A stretch of DNA of 64,000 nucleotides from Phytohabitans sp052068095 (GTDB lineage Bacteria; Actinomycetota; Actinomycetes; Mycobacteriales; Micromonosporaceae): positions 246,935 through 310,934 of the forward strand of contig NZ_JBQHDG010000009.1 in the NCBI RefSeq assembly GCF_052068095.1, written 5' to 3'. Within the stretch, counting starts at the first letter, position 1. Each line of letters begins with the position of its first letter. Positions 51,482 through 60,838 of the stretch are shown piece after piece. The notes beneath the pieces were generated by a model that saw nothing but the letters and a program-made list of their open reading frames with translations, was not told the origin of the DNA and did no database searches. Both the position numbers and the translations under genes were made by a program.

Positions 51482-51745
51482 CGCCGGTTTCACGACTTGA
51501 ATGAAGTGTCGATGCCTCACGGCGCATGACCGTTTCGAAGCCTTTGGCCCGCGAAACGCCCGATCAACCCGACGATCGATGCCGGCTCGGAATGCTGTCC
51601 CTTTTGCCCTAGAAAATTAAGCTGATTTAACGCTATAAATCGGGCAAAACAGCGAGGATACGGTGGTTAAACGTCGGGTAATTGGCATCACAAAAAAACG
51701 TGAGAGGGGCGTCGCACGCGGAGGGGCGTGCTTAGGCTCGGGCAC
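51482..51745. other. AT-rich island with nested inverted repeats upstream of a small gene
   Basis: Between ctaB and the 51746 gene, 51600-51700 is clearly A+T-rich compared with everything around it. It contains TTTTGCCC ... GGGCAAAA (8-base perfect arms, 51602-51609 and 51642-51649) and, inside, GATTTA-acgcta-TAAATC (51622-51639). It could be a regulatory region, a terminator or a remnant of acquired DNA. Confidence 0.5.
51733..51738 (+). promoter_or_regulatory. -10 box of a leaderless promoter (51746 gene)
   Basis: TAGGCT, 7 bases before ATG 51746. Confidence 0.5.
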
Positions 51746-52081
51746 ATGGCAGATGGTTCCGATACCAACATGACCGCGGGCCCGACAGCCACGGCGCAGG
51801 CCTCCAGCGGCCTCGTCGCGGGCCTTCGGGCCTTCGCCGCCGGGCACGGCGGCGCGAAGGCGGTCATCGAGTACGTCGGTAAGCGGGGCGCCCGGATCGT
51901 CCTCGTCGGAGGCGACGGGGAGTGGGCGGACCAGTTCGCCGACGGCACCGACGTGGCGCGCCAGGCGTGTGTCAAGGCGGGGGTCGAGGTGGAAAACGAG
52001 TGGGAGCGCGAGCTCATGGACCAGATGCGCCCGAGCAACGACCTGTGGAGGTCGATGGGCCGGCGATCACTCGCCCGCTGA
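51746..52081 (+). CDS. Hypothetical small soluble protein
   Basis: The 111-residue product of ATG 51746 has a Thr/Ala-rich N-terminus and then a compact region (AVIEYVGKRGARIVLVGGDGEW; ACVKAGVEVENEWERELMDQ) with predicted alternating helix and strand. I recognise no family. Start is supported by a -10 box 7 bases ahead. The ATP-grasp gene follows 7 bases after its stop. Confidence 0.7.
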   Translation: MADGSDTNMTAGPTATAQASSGLVAGLRAFAAGHGGAKAVIEYVGKRGARIVLVGGDGEWADQFADGTDVARQACVKAGVEVENEWERELMDQMRPSNDLWRSMGRRSLAR

Positions 52082-52088
52082 CGTACTC

Positions 52089-52997
52089 ATGAACGAAGAT
52101 TCTGTCCCAGCGACCCGGGAGCGATCCCGGGTCGCTCTCGTTACCTGTGACCAGATCCCCGAGCTGGACGCCGACGACCAGCTGGTCGTGCCGGCGCTGC
52201 GCGAGCGCGGCGTCGAGGCCGTGCCGGTCGTGTGGGACGCGCCCACCGTCGACTGGGCGTCGTTCGCCCTGGCCGTGATCCGCTCGCCGTGGGACTACGT
52301 GGCCCGGCGCGACGAGTTCGTCGCGTGGGCCGCCAAGGTGCCCGGCCTGGCCAACCCGGCCGACGTCGTCAGCTGGAACACCGACAAGCGCTACCTGCGC
52401 GAGCTCGCCGCCGCCGGCGTGCCGGTCGTGCCCACCACGTGGGTGGAGCCGGGCGAGGCCTGGGAGCCGCCGCCGGGCGGCGAGTTCGTGGTCAAGCCGG
52501 CGGTCGGCGCGGGCAGCCTCGACACCGGGCGGTACAACCTCGACGAGGCCGAGCACCGCGAGCTGGCCGCCGCGCACGTGGCCCGGTTGCACGCCGCCGG
52601 GCGGCTGGTCATGGTGCAGCCCTACCTGGCGGCGGTCGACACCTACGGCGAGACCTCGTTGATGTTCTTCCCGGCCGAGGGCGAGCTGGCGTTCAGCCAC
52701 GCGATCCGCAAGGGCGCGATGCTGACCGGGCCCGACCAGGCCACCGATGGCCTGTACAAAGAGGAGTCCATCCGCCCGCGGTCGCCGCTCGACGCCGAGA
52801 TGGAGATCGCGCGGCAGGCGCTCGCGGCCGTCCCGGGCGGCCCCGACCGGCTGCTCTACGCGCGGGTCGACCTCATACCGGGCCCCGACGACCTGCCGGT
52901 GCTCGTCGAGCTGGAGCTCACCGAGCCGTCGCTCTTCATCGGCACGGCCGACGCCGCACCCGCGCGATTCGCGGAGGCCATCGTCTCGCGCCTTTGA
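52089..52997 (+). CDS. ATP-grasp enzyme, RimK/glutathione-synthetase-like
   Basis: A 302-residue protein from ATG 52089. It has the pre-ATP-grasp strand ALVTCDQIPELDADDQL, VIRSPWDYVARRDEF, the lysine-bearing ATP-binding EFVVKPAVGAGSLDTGRY and the metal-binding end LPVLVELELTEPSLFI. It ligates an amine to an activated carboxylate; substrates unknown. Close to the cycloserine-type (DcsG) and actinobacterial solitary ATP-grasp group. Probably co-transcribed with the small upstream gene. Confidence 0.85.
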   Translation: MNEDSVPATRERSRVALVTCDQIPELDADDQLVVPALRERGVEAVPVVWDAPTVDWASFALAVIRSPWDYVARRDEFVAWAAKVPGLANPADVVSWNTDKRYLRELAAAGVPVVPTTWVEPGEAWEPPPGGEFVVKPAVGAGSLDTGRYNLDEAEHRELAAAHVARLHAAGRLVMVQPYLAAVDTYGETSLMFFPAEGELAFSHAIRKGAMLTGPDQATDGLYKEESIRPRSPLDAEMEIARQALAAVPGGPDRLLYARVDLIPGPDDLPVLVELELTEPSLFIGTADAAPARFAEAIVSRL

Positions 52998-53049
52998 CGC
53001 CAAGCGCGTATAGTCATCCGTCGATGTCCGATTCGGCGGAGGTGGCATA

Positions 53050-56000
53050 GTGCGGCGGGTTATCGGGCGAGCGGCGGCATTGGTGATGCTGTGCGCGGCT
53101 GTTGGTGTCGTTCCCGCCGCCGCCTCGGTCCTCGGGCCGCAAGCCGCCGCCACGGACTCCCGCGGGGTCACCCTCGTCTCCGGCGACGTCGTGACGGTGA
53201 CCGCCGGCGACAAGGCGTCGGTGCGGCCGGGCCCCGGCCGCGAGGCGATGCCCTTCGTCACCCGCCGCGACGAGCGAGGCCACATCCATGTGGTACCCGC
53301 CGACGCGCTGCCCCTGCTCCGCGACGGTGACCTCGACCCGCGGCTGTTCGACGTGACCACCCTGCTGGACTACGGCTACGACGGGCGGGCCGACCTGCCG
53401 CTGATCGTGGCCTACGCCAGCGACGACGAGCGCGCCCGGGTCGGCGAGCGGGTGGCCGAGAGCGGCGCCCGGGTCAGCCGCGAGCTGCCCACGGTCGACG
53501 CGCTCGCGGTGGCGGCCGAGACGGCGCGGCTGGGCACGTTCTGGGGCACGTTCACGGTCGGCGGGCCGGCCGAGCGGCGGCTCACCGTCGGCGTCGACAC
53601 CATCTGGCTCGACGGTCTGCGCCAGCCCGCGCTCGCGCAGAGCGTGCCGCGGGTGGGCGCGCCGGAGGCGTGGGCGGCCGGGTACGACGGCGCGGGCGTC
53701 ACGGTCGCCGTGCTCGACAGCGGTGTCGACGCGACCCATCCGGCGCTGGCCGGGCGGGTGACCGCCCAGAAGAACTTCACCGACGGAAACGAGGACGACA
53801 AGGACCGCACCGGCCACGGCACCCACGTGGCCTCGACCGTCGCCGGTACGGCCGGCGTGGCGCCCGGCGCGCGCTTGCTCGACGGCAAGATCTGCGTCGT
53901 CGGCGGCTGCGCGGAGTCGTGGATCCTGGCCGGCATGCAGTGGGCGGCCGACCAGGGCGCCGCGGTCGTCAACCTGAGCCTCGGCGCGCCGGACACCCCC
54001 GGCGTCGACCCCGTCGAAGAGGCGGTCGGCACGCTGACCGCCGAGCACGGCACGCTCTTCGTGGTCGCCGCCGGCAACGTGCCCGGCGCCGGCTCGATCG
54101 CCTCGCCGGCCAGCGCGGACGCCGCGCTCGCGGTCGGCGCGGTCAGCAAGTCGGACGCGCTGGCCAGCTTCTCCAGCCGCGGCCCGCGCGCGGACGGCGC
54201 GATCAAGCCGGACATCACCGCGCCGGGCGTCGACATCGTCGCCGCCCGCGGCGCCGACTCCGGGCTGCCGGGGGAGGGCGAGACGACCCTCTCGGGTACC
54301 TCCATGGCCGCACCGCACGTGGCCGGTGCGGCGGCGATCCTCGCCCAGCGGCACCCCGACTGGACCGCGGCGCAGCTCAAGGGCGGCCTGATGACGGCCG
54401 CGCGGCCGCTGCTCGGCGACGCGTTCGTCGAGGGGGCCGGCCGGTTGGACGTGGGGCGGGCGGTGCGGCAGACGCTGACCGCGAGCCCGGCGAGTCTGAG
54501 CTTCGGCCGGCTCGCCTGGCCGCACACCGACGACGCGCCGGTCTCCCGCACGGTCACCTTGCGCAACGACGGTTCGTCCGCCGTGGACCTCGATGTTTCC
54601 GTGGACGGTCCCGCGCTCTTCTCGGTCGCACCCTCCTCGGTGTCCGTGCCCGCCGGCGGGACGGCCGACGTGACGGTCACCGCCAACGGGACCGTCGAGG
54701 GCGGCGAGGGACTGCTCACCGGGCACCTCGTCGCCGGAGACCTGCGGCTGCCGCTCGCCGTGGACCGCGAGGTGGAGAGCTACGACGTGACCGTCGCGCA
54801 CGTGGGCCGGGACGGCAAGGCCGCCGACGGGTACGTGACCGTGCTCGCCTCCGCCGACGGCAAGATCGCGGTCAACCTGCCCGCCTCCGCCGGCACCGTC
54901 ACCACGCGCGTGCCCAAGGGGCGGTACTCGGTGCTCGGCGCGATCACCGGGCCGGACGGCAACGGGTACGCGACGACGATCATCGGCCAGCCCACCCTGG
55001 ACGTCGCCGGCGCCGGCACGGTGACCCTCGACGCCCGCCAGGGCGCGCCGATCTCGGTGACCGTGCCACGTGGCGACGCGGTACAGGAGTTCGCCGAGGC
55101 GGCCACCCTCTCGGTCACGCCCGGCCGCACGGTCGAGGTGGGCACGCTCGGCCGCTCCTTCGCCGGGCTGTACACGGCCGGGATCGGCGGCACCGGGGCC
55201 GGCTTCGTCAACCGGATCTCCGCGACGTACGGCTTCGACGGCGGCGCCTACCTGCTCGGCTGGCTCACCGAGGACCGCATGCCCACCGGCTTCGGCCGCA
55301 CGCTGACCGCCGCGGACCTGGCCACCGTCCGCGCCGACCACGGCCACGAGGCATCGGGTACCACCGGGCAGAAGATGGCCTGGCCGGTGCTGCCCGACAC
55401 GGTGATGGGCGGCTTCGCCCACGCGATGCCGGTCACGCTGCCCTCGACCCGCACGGAGTACTACAACGTCGAGGGGCGGGTGCGGTGGTTCCGCTCGTTC
55501 GACGAGATGACCACCGACCAGTACGTCACGTCGACCGTCGCGCCGCCGGCCGCGTACCGGGCCGGGCAGCCGTACCAGGAGCAGTGGAGCCGCGGCGTCT
55601 TCGGGCCGACGGTGGCGTCCCCGTCGTACGAGCACCAGTGGGTGACCCGCCGCGGCGACACGCTCCTGGTGCTCGCCCCGCTGTACGGCGACGCCGCCGG
55701 ACGGGCCGGTTACTCATCGATCGCCGCCGGCCAGATCACGCTGTACCGCTCCGCCGAGCGGGTCGCCTCGGTCGACGAGCTGACCGCCCAGTTCGAGGTA
55801 CCGCCGGAACCGGCCGACTACCGGCTCGAGATGAGCGCGGAGCGGAGCGGCCCGGCGACCCTCTCCACGCGGGTGAGCGTCGCGTGGACATTCCGCTCTT
55901 CGCACGTCTCCGGGGAGGCTGCCGCGCGGCTGCCGCTCTCCACGGTGCGGTTCGCGCCGAGGGTCGACGAGGAGAACGCCGCGCCGGCCGGGCAGGCCAC

Positions 56001-56241
56001 CACGATCCCGGTGACCGTGGTGGCCCAGCCCGACTCGGCGGCCGGCCCCAACCGGAGCCTCGCGGTCGAGGTCTCGTACGACGACGGCGCCACGTGGGCG
56101 CCCGCCCCGGTGGCGGCCGGCCAGGCGACGGTCACCCACCCGGCGGGCGACGGGTACGTCTCCCTCCGCGCGACCGCCGTCGACAGTGCGGGCAACACCG
56201 TGACGCAGACCGTGATCCGGGCGTACAAGCTGGCCGCCTGA
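53050..56241 (+). CDS. Secreted S8 family serine peptidase (subtilisin-like)
   Basis: The 1063-residue preprotein starts at GTG 53050 behind CGGAGG. Residues 1-~27 are a Sec signal peptide (AAALVMLCAAVGVVPAAAS). The prodomain to ~210 is followed by the subtilase domain with the full triad: Asp223 in VAVLDSGVD, His256 in GHGTHVAS and Ser418 in SGTSMAAPH. Beyond ~480 lie an Fn3-like domain (SFGRLAWPHTDDAPVSRTVT) and long beta-rich modules without catalytic motifs. It is exported and self-processed; targets unknown. Tail about 550 residues, longer than a minimal subtilisin. Confidence 0.93.
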   Translation: MRRVIGRAAALVMLCAAVGVVPAAASVLGPQAAATDSRGVTLVSGDVVTVTAGDKASVRPGPGREAMPFVTRRDERGHIHVVPADALPLLRDGDLDPRLFDVTTLLDYGYDGRADLPLIVAYASDDERARVGERVAESGARVSRELPTVDALAVAAETARLGTFWGTFTVGGPAERRLTVGVDTIWLDGLRQPALAQSVPRVGAPEAWAAGYDGAGVTVAVLDSGVDATHPALAGRVTAQKNFTDGNEDDKDRTGHGTHVASTVAGTAGVAPGARLLDGKICVVGGCAESWILAGMQWAADQGAAVVNLSLGAPDTPGVDPVEEAVGTLTAEHGTLFVVAAGNVPGAGSIASPASADAALAVGAVSKSDALASFSSRGPRADGAIKPDITAPGVDIVAARGADSGLPGEGETTLSGTSMAAPHVAGAAAILAQRHPDWTAAQLKGGLMTAARPLLGDAFVEGAGRLDVGRAVRQTLTASPASLSFGRLAWPHTDDAPVSRTVTLRNDGSSAVDLDVSVDGPALFSVAPSSVSVPAGGTADVTVTANGTVEGGEGLLTGHLVAGDLRLPLAVDREVESYDVTVAHVGRDGKAADGYVTVLASADGKIAVNLPASAGTVTTRVPKGRYSVLGAITGPDGNGYATTIIGQPTLDVAGAGTVTLDARQGAPISVTVPRGDAVQEFAEAATLSVTPGRTVEVGTLGRSFAGLYTAGIGGTGAGFVNRISATYGFDGGAYLLGWLTEDRMPTGFGRTLTAADLATVRADHGHEASGTTGQKMAWPVLPDTVMGGFAHAMPVTLPSTRTEYYNVEGRVRWFRSFDEMTTDQYVTSTVAPPAAYRAGQPYQEQWSRGVFGPTVASPSYEHQWVTRRGDTLLVLAPLYGDAAGRAGYSSIAAGQITLYRSAERVASVDELTAQFEVPPEPADYRLEMSAERSGPATLSTRVSVAWTFRSSHVSGEAAARLPLSTVRFAPRVDEENAAPAGQATTIPVTVVAQPDSAAGPNRSLAVEVSYDDGATWAPAPVAAGQATVTHPAGDGYVSLRATAVDSAGNTVTQTVIRAYKLAA

Positions 56242-56262
56242 GAGCGCACCGGAGCTACTACG

Positions 56263-56268
56263 TACGAT
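56263..56268 (+). promoter_or_regulatory. -10 box of a leaderless promoter (ctaA)
   Basis: TACGAT, 7 bases before GTG 56276. Confidence 0.5.
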
Positions 56269-56275
56269 AGTTGCC

Positions 56276-57184
56276 GTGCTTCGCCGCCTCGCCCTCGCTT
56301 CCGTGGTCGCCAACGTCGCGATCGTGGTGAGCGGCGGCGCCGTCCGGCTGACCGACTCCGGCCTTGGCTGCCCCACCTGGCCGCGCTGCACCGACGACTC
56401 GTACACGACGACCGCCGAGATGGGCATCCACGGCGCCATCGAGTTCGGCAACCGCCTCTTCACGTACGTGGTCGGCTTCGTCGCGCTCGCGGCCTTCGTC
56501 GCGGCCTGGCGGCGGCGACCGCGGGTGCGCCGGCAGGTGCTGCTGGCCGGCGCCGTCCTGCTGGGCATCCCGCTTCAGGGCGTGATCGGTGGCATCACGG
56601 TGCTCACCGATCTCAACCCGTGGGTGGTCGGCCTGCACTTCCTCGCCTCGATCGCGATGATCGCGGTGGCGTACGCCCTCTGGCGCACGACGGACGCCCC
56701 GGCGGCCCCGGCCCCCGTCCCGCGGCCGATGCGCCTGCTGGGCTGGGTGGTCGCCGCCGTCAGCGCCGCCGTGCTCGTCGTCGGCACGTGGGTCACCGGC
56801 AGCGGCCCACACTCGGGCGACCACGGCGCCGCCCGCAACGGCCTCGACCCGGAGACCATCTCCCAGATACACGCCGACCTCGTGTTCCTGCTGATCGGCC
56901 TGACCGTGGCCGGGTGGCTGGCGCTGCGCGCGACCGGGCCGCGGGTGGCCGCGCGGGCGGCGCTGGTGCTGCTCGCGGTGGAGCTGGGGCAGGGGCTGAT
57001 CGGTTTCGTCCAGTACTTCACCGACCTGCCGGTGCTGCTCGTCGGCGCGCACATGCTCGGCGCCTGCCTGGTCTGGCTGGCCACGCTCTCGGTGCTCTGG
57101 GCCCTGCACCCGGCACCCAGGCCCGAGGTCACCCCCGCTCCCGCTCCCCGGGAAGAGGTCTCCGCCGCCCACGTCTCGGGCTAG
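56276..57184 (+). CDS. ctaA: Haem A synthase (COX15/CtaA)
   Basis: The 302-residue membrane protein has eight hydrophobic segments, the extracellular Cys pair in GLGCPTWPRC and conserved histidines in HGAIEFGNRL, HFLASIAM, HADLVFLL and HMLGACL that bind haem. It oxidises haem O to haem A. GTG 56276 is 7 bases after a -10 box. ctaB is about 4.8 kb upstream, separated by the ATP-grasp and protease genes. Confidence 0.93.
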   Translation: MLRRLALASVVANVAIVVSGGAVRLTDSGLGCPTWPRCTDDSYTTTAEMGIHGAIEFGNRLFTYVVGFVALAAFVAAWRRRPRVRRQVLLAGAVLLGIPLQGVIGGITVLTDLNPWVVGLHFLASIAMIAVAYALWRTTDAPAAPAPVPRPMRLLGWVVAAVSAAVLVVGTWVTGSGPHSGDHGAARNGLDPETISQIHADLVFLLIGLTVAGWLALRATGPRVAARAALVLLAVELGQGLIGFVQYFTDLPVLLVGAHMLGACLVWLATLSVLWALHPAPRPEVTPAPAPREEVSAAHVSG

Positions 57185-57247
57185 TCCGGGTCATCCCGGT
57201 GGGGTGGATCACTCGGGCCTGGGTTTGCGGGTCGTACCGGAAATACG

Positions 57248-57253
57248 TAACGT
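57248..57253 (+). promoter_or_regulatory. -10 box of the SUF operon promoter
   Basis: TAACGT, 7 bases before GTG 57261, inside TACGTAACGT. A self-regulatory SufR site would be expected here, but no clear palindrome was identified. Confidence 0.5.
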
Positions 57254-57260
57254 GGGCGTT

Positions 57261-57956
57261 GTGAAATACGCGGCGGCGCTCCCTGAGCGGCCGGCGGCGG
57301 TCGACGGGCGCACCCGTGACCGCGTCGCCAGGCTGCTGCTGGCGCACGGCTCGGCCACCGCCGCCGAGCTTGGCGCCGAGTTGGGGCTCGGCTCCGCTGC
57401 CATCCGCAAGCATCTCGACGCCATGCTTGCCGACGGCGTCGTCGTCTCGCGCGAGCGCCCGGTTCGGGGCCACCGTGGCCGTGGGCGACCCGCCCGCGTG
57501 TTCGTGCTGACCGAGGCGGGCAAGCAGGATTGCGGCACCCATTTCTACGACGGCATGGCCACCGCCGCGATGCGCTGGATCTCCCGCACGGGTGGGGAGG
57601 CCGCGGTCGCGGAGTTCGCCGCCGAGCAGGTGTCGGGCCTGGAGGCGCGCTGCCGGGCCGCGCTGGAGGGTGCCGGCGACGACCCGCTCGCGCGGGCCGA
57701 GGCGCTCGCCGCGGCGCTGACCGCCGAGGGCTACGCTGCCAACGCGTCCACCATCGCCTCCGGCGGCCAGCTCTGCCAGCACCACTGCCCGGTGGCGCAC
57801 GTGGCCGCCGAGTTTCCCCAGCTGTGTGAGGCCGAGACCGCGGTGATCTCCCGCCTGATCGGCACCCACGTCCAGCGCCTAGCCACGATCGCGCACGGTG
57901 ACGGAGTGTGCACCACGCACATTCCGGCTCAAACAACCACGGTGAGGACCGAATAG
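57261..57956 (+). CDS. sufR: SufR-type iron-sulfur-responsive repressor
   Basis: A 231-residue ArsR/MarR-fold regulator: winged helix SATAAELGAELGLGSAAIRK, RPARVFVLTEAGKQDCG, and the C-terminal cluster region with CQHHC, a Cys 13 residues on (PQLCEAE), and a last Cys near the end (GVCTTH). In mycobacteria SufR binds a [4Fe-4S] cluster and represses the suf operon when the cluster is intact. GTG 57261 is 7 bases after -10 TAACGT. It touches sufB directly. Confidence 0.9.
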   Translation: MKYAAALPERPAAVDGRTRDRVARLLLAHGSATAAELGAELGLGSAAIRKHLDAMLADGVVVSRERPVRGHRGRGRPARVFVLTEAGKQDCGTHFYDGMATAAMRWISRTGGEAAVAEFAAEQVSGLEARCRAALEGAGDDPLARAEALAAALTAEGYAANASTIASGGQLCQHHCPVAHVAAEFPQLCEAETAVISRLIGTHVQRLATIAHGDGVCTTHIPAQTTTVRTE

Positions 57957-59375
57957 ATGACCGAGCAGATGACCCAAGCGGAGCAGCTCGCCGTCCTCGG
58001 CAATTACGAGTACGGCTGGGCCGACTCGGACATCGCCGGCGCCGCCGCCCAGCGGGGTCTCAACGAGGCGGTCGTCCGCGACATCTCGGCGAAGAAGAAC
58101 GAGCCGCAGTGGATGCTCGATCTGCGGCTCAAGGGGCTGCGGCTGTTCGGCCGCAAGCCGATGCCCGCCTGGGGCGCCGACCTCACCGGCATCGACTTCG
58201 ACAACATCAAGTACTTCGTGCGCTCCACCGAAAAGCAGGCCGCGACGTGGGACGACCTGCCCGCCGACATCAAGAACACGTACGACAAGCTGGGCATCCC
58301 CGAGGCCGAGAAGCAGCGCCTCGTCTCGGGTGTCGCCGCGCAGTACGAGTCCGAGGTGGTCTACCACAAGATCCGTGAAGACCTCGAGGAGCAGGGCGTT
58401 GTCTTCCTCGACACCGACACCGCGCTCAGGGAGCAGCCGGAGCTCTTCAAGGAGTACTTCGGCACGGTGATCCCGGTCGGCGACAACAAGTTCGCCGCGC
58501 TCAACACCGCGGTGTGGTCGGGTGGCTCGTTCATCTACGTGCCGAAGGGCGTGCACGTGGACATCCCGCTCCAGGCCTACTTCCGGATCAACACGGAAAA
58601 CATGGGCCAGTTCGAGCGGACCCTGATCATCGTCGACGAAGGTGCGTACGTTCACTACGTCGAGGGCTGCACCGCGCCGATCTACTCCTCCGACTCGCTG
58701 CACAGCGCGGTCGTCGAGATCATCGTGAAGAAGAACGCGCGCTGCCGGTACACCACGATCCAAAACTGGTCCAACAACGTCTACAACCTGGTCACCAAGC
58801 GTGCCGTGGCGCACGAGGGCGCGACCATGGAGTGGATCGACGGCAACATCGGCTCCAAGGTCACGATGAAGTACCCAGCCGTGTACATGGTCGGCGACCA
58901 CGCCAAGGGCGAGGTGCTCTCGGTCGCGATGGCCGGCGAGGGGCAGCACCAGGACGCCGGCGCCAAGATGGTGCACGCCGCGCCCAACACGTCCTCCACC
59001 ATCATCAGCAAGTCGATCGCGCGGGGCGGCGGCCGCACCTCGTACCGCGGCCTGGTCCAGGTGCTCGAAGGCTCGACCCACAGCAAGAGCACGGTCAAGT
59101 GCGACGCGCTGCTGGTCGACACGATCTCCCGCTCCGACACCTACCCGTACGTGGACATCCGCGAAGACGACGTGTCGATGGGCCACGAGGCGACCGTCTC
59201 CAAGGTCAGTGAAGACCAGCTCTTCTACCTGATGAGCCGGGGCCTGACCGAAGACGAGGCGATGGCGATGATCGTGCGTGGCTTCATCGAGCCGATCGCC
59301 AAGGAGCTGCCGATGGAGTACGCGTTGGAGCTCAACCGCCTGATCGAACTCCAGATGGAAGGAGCCGTCGGTTAA
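57957..59375 (+). CDS. sufB: Fe-S cluster assembly scaffold SufB
   Basis: The 472-residue protein is standard SufB: YEYGWADSD, GVAAQYESEVVYHKIREDLE, IVDEGAYVHYVEGCTAP with the conserved Cys, and SRGLTEDEAMAMIVRGF. Together with SufC and SufD it builds [4Fe-4S] clusters. Start follows GTGAGGA with no gap to sufR. Confidence 0.96.
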   Translation: MTEQMTQAEQLAVLGNYEYGWADSDIAGAAAQRGLNEAVVRDISAKKNEPQWMLDLRLKGLRLFGRKPMPAWGADLTGIDFDNIKYFVRSTEKQAATWDDLPADIKNTYDKLGIPEAEKQRLVSGVAAQYESEVVYHKIREDLEEQGVVFLDTDTALREQPELFKEYFGTVIPVGDNKFAALNTAVWSGGSFIYVPKGVHVDIPLQAYFRINTENMGQFERTLIIVDEGAYVHYVEGCTAPIYSSDSLHSAVVEIIVKKNARCRYTTIQNWSNNVYNLVTKRAVAHEGATMEWIDGNIGSKVTMKYPAVYMVGDHAKGEVLSVAMAGEGQHQDAGAKMVHAAPNTSSTIISKSIARGGGRTSYRGLVQVLEGSTHSKSTVKCDALLVDTISRSDTYPYVDIREDDVSMGHEATVSKVSEDQLFYLMSRGLTEDEAMAMIVRGFIEPIAKELPMEYALELNRLIELQMEGAVG

Positions 59376-60512
59376 ATGACCGACACCCTCGCCGCACCGC
59401 CTCCCAAGACGAAGTCTCAGGCTCTGCGGTCGTACGACGTCGCCGACTTTCCCGCCCTCACCGGCCTGGAGGAGGAGTGGCGCTTCACGCCGCTCAAGCG
59501 CCTCCGCGGCCTGACCGGCGACCTCGTCGGTGGTTCCGCTCCCGCCATCGGGTACCACGCGCTGCCGGCCGGCATCACGGTGTCCATTCTGGACAAGGGC
59601 GACCCGCGGATCGGCAGCGTGCTCACGCCGTTCGACCGGATCAGCGCGCTGGCCTACGGGCGCGCGAGCCAGGCGAGCCTGATCTCGGTCGACGCCGAGA
59701 CGGTGCTCGCCGAGCCCGCCGTGCTGCGGGTGGTCGGCGAGGACAAACTCGCGTTCGGGCACACGTTCCTGGAGGTCGGGCGGTTCGCCGAGGCCACCAT
59801 CGTGCTGGAGCAGACCGGTTCGGTCACGCTCGCCGACAACGTGGAGGTCGCGCTCGCCGACGGCGCCAAGCTCACGCTCGTCACGGTCGCCGACTGGGCG
59901 GCCGACGCGGTGCAGGCGCAGCACATCCGCTTCCGGCTGGGCCGCGACGCGCGGGTGACGCACATCCAGGTGACGCTCGGCGGTGACCTGGTGCGGCAGT
60001 TCACCAGCGTCGACTACACCGGCCGGGGCGGCGAGGCCGAGCTCTACGGGCTCTACTTCGCCGACGCCGGCCAGCATCTGGAGCACCGCCAGCTGGTCGA
60101 CCACAGCGTGCCCGACTGCCGCAGCTATGTCGGCTACCGCGGCGCGCTACAGGGCGAGGGCGCGCACACCGTGTGGGTCGGCGACGTGCTCATCCAGGTG
60201 CAGGCCACCGGCACCGACACGTACGAGATCAACCGTAACCTCGTCCTCACCGACGGCGCGCGGGCCGACTCCGTACCCAATCTGGAGATCGAGACCGGCG
60301 AGGTCGCCGGCGCCGGCCACGCGAGCGCGACCGGACGGTTCGACGACGAGCAGCTGTTCTACCTGATGGCCCGCGGCATCCCGGAGGCCGAGGCGCGCAA
60401 GCTGGTCGTGCGTGGCTTCTTCGCCGAGCTGATCAACAAGATCCCCGTCGAGGAGCTGCGCGAGCGGCTCGGCGCCTCGATCGAGGAGCGGTTGGTGAAG
60501 GCGGGGGCATGA
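59376..60512 (+). CDS. sufD: Fe-S cluster assembly protein SufD
   Basis: A 378-residue beta-helix paralogue of SufB: VDYTGRGGEAELYGLYFADA, HLEHRQLVDHSVPDCRS, ending FYLMARGIPEAEARKLVVRG. It completes the SufBCD scaffold. It starts directly after sufB and overlaps the Rieske gene by 4 bases. Confidence 0.95.
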   Translation: MTDTLAAPPPKTKSQALRSYDVADFPALTGLEEEWRFTPLKRLRGLTGDLVGGSAPAIGYHALPAGITVSILDKGDPRIGSVLTPFDRISALAYGRASQASLISVDAETVLAEPAVLRVVGEDKLAFGHTFLEVGRFAEATIVLEQTGSVTLADNVEVALADGAKLTLVTVADWAADAVQAQHIRFRLGRDARVTHIQVTLGGDLVRQFTSVDYTGRGGEAELYGLYFADAGQHLEHRQLVDHSVPDCRSYVGYRGALQGEGAHTVWVGDVLIQVQATGTDTYEINRNLVLTDGARADSVPNLEIETGEVAGAGHASATGRFDDEQLFYLMARGIPEAEARKLVVRGFFAELINKIPVEELRERLGASIEERLVKAGA

Positions 60513-60838
60513 TCAAGGTCTGCTCCGTGGAAGACGTCCCCAAGGGCACCGCGGTCGCCGCCGACATCGACGGCACCGAGGTCGCCGTGGTGCACGCGGA
60601 GGACGACAACTTCTACGCCGTACACGACGTGTGCTCGCACGCCGAGGTGCCGCTGTCGGAGGGTGAGGTCGACGGCTGCACGATCGAGTGCTGGCTGCAC
60701 GGCTCCCGCTTCGACCTGCGCACCGGCGAGCCCACCGGCCTGCCGGCCACCGAGCCCGTCCCGGTCTACCCCGTCGAGGTCCGCGACGGCGAAGTCTACG
60801 TATCGCTCACGCCTAGCAATGGAGTACACCCGTCATGA
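60509..60838 (+). CDS. Rieske-type ferredoxin of the SUF operon
   Basis: The 109-residue protein has a Rieske [2Fe-2S] site, CSHAEVPLSEG and CWLHGSRFD, giving Cys and His pairs. It is the 'non-heme iron oxygenase ferredoxin' that sits between sufD and sufC in many actinobacteria, presumably an electron donor in cluster assembly. Overlaps by ATGA at both ends. Confidence 0.93.
   Translation: MIKVCSVEDVPKGTAVAADIDGTEVAVVHAEDDNFYAVHDVCSHAEVPLSEGEVDGCTIECWLHGSRFDLRTGEPTGLPATEPVPVYPVEVRDGEVYVSLTPSNGVHPS

Noticed and set aside
53014..55635. Long minus-strand frame (873 codons) opposite the subtilase gene
   Set aside because: Arg/Gly/His-rich composition without domains; typical antisense frame in GC-rich DNA. 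The plus-strand frame has signal peptide and catalytic triad.
57879..60104. Minus-strand frame of 741 codons opposite sufB and sufD
   Set aside because: No recognisable motif and codon bias is that of a shadow frame; sufB and sufD are unequivocal.
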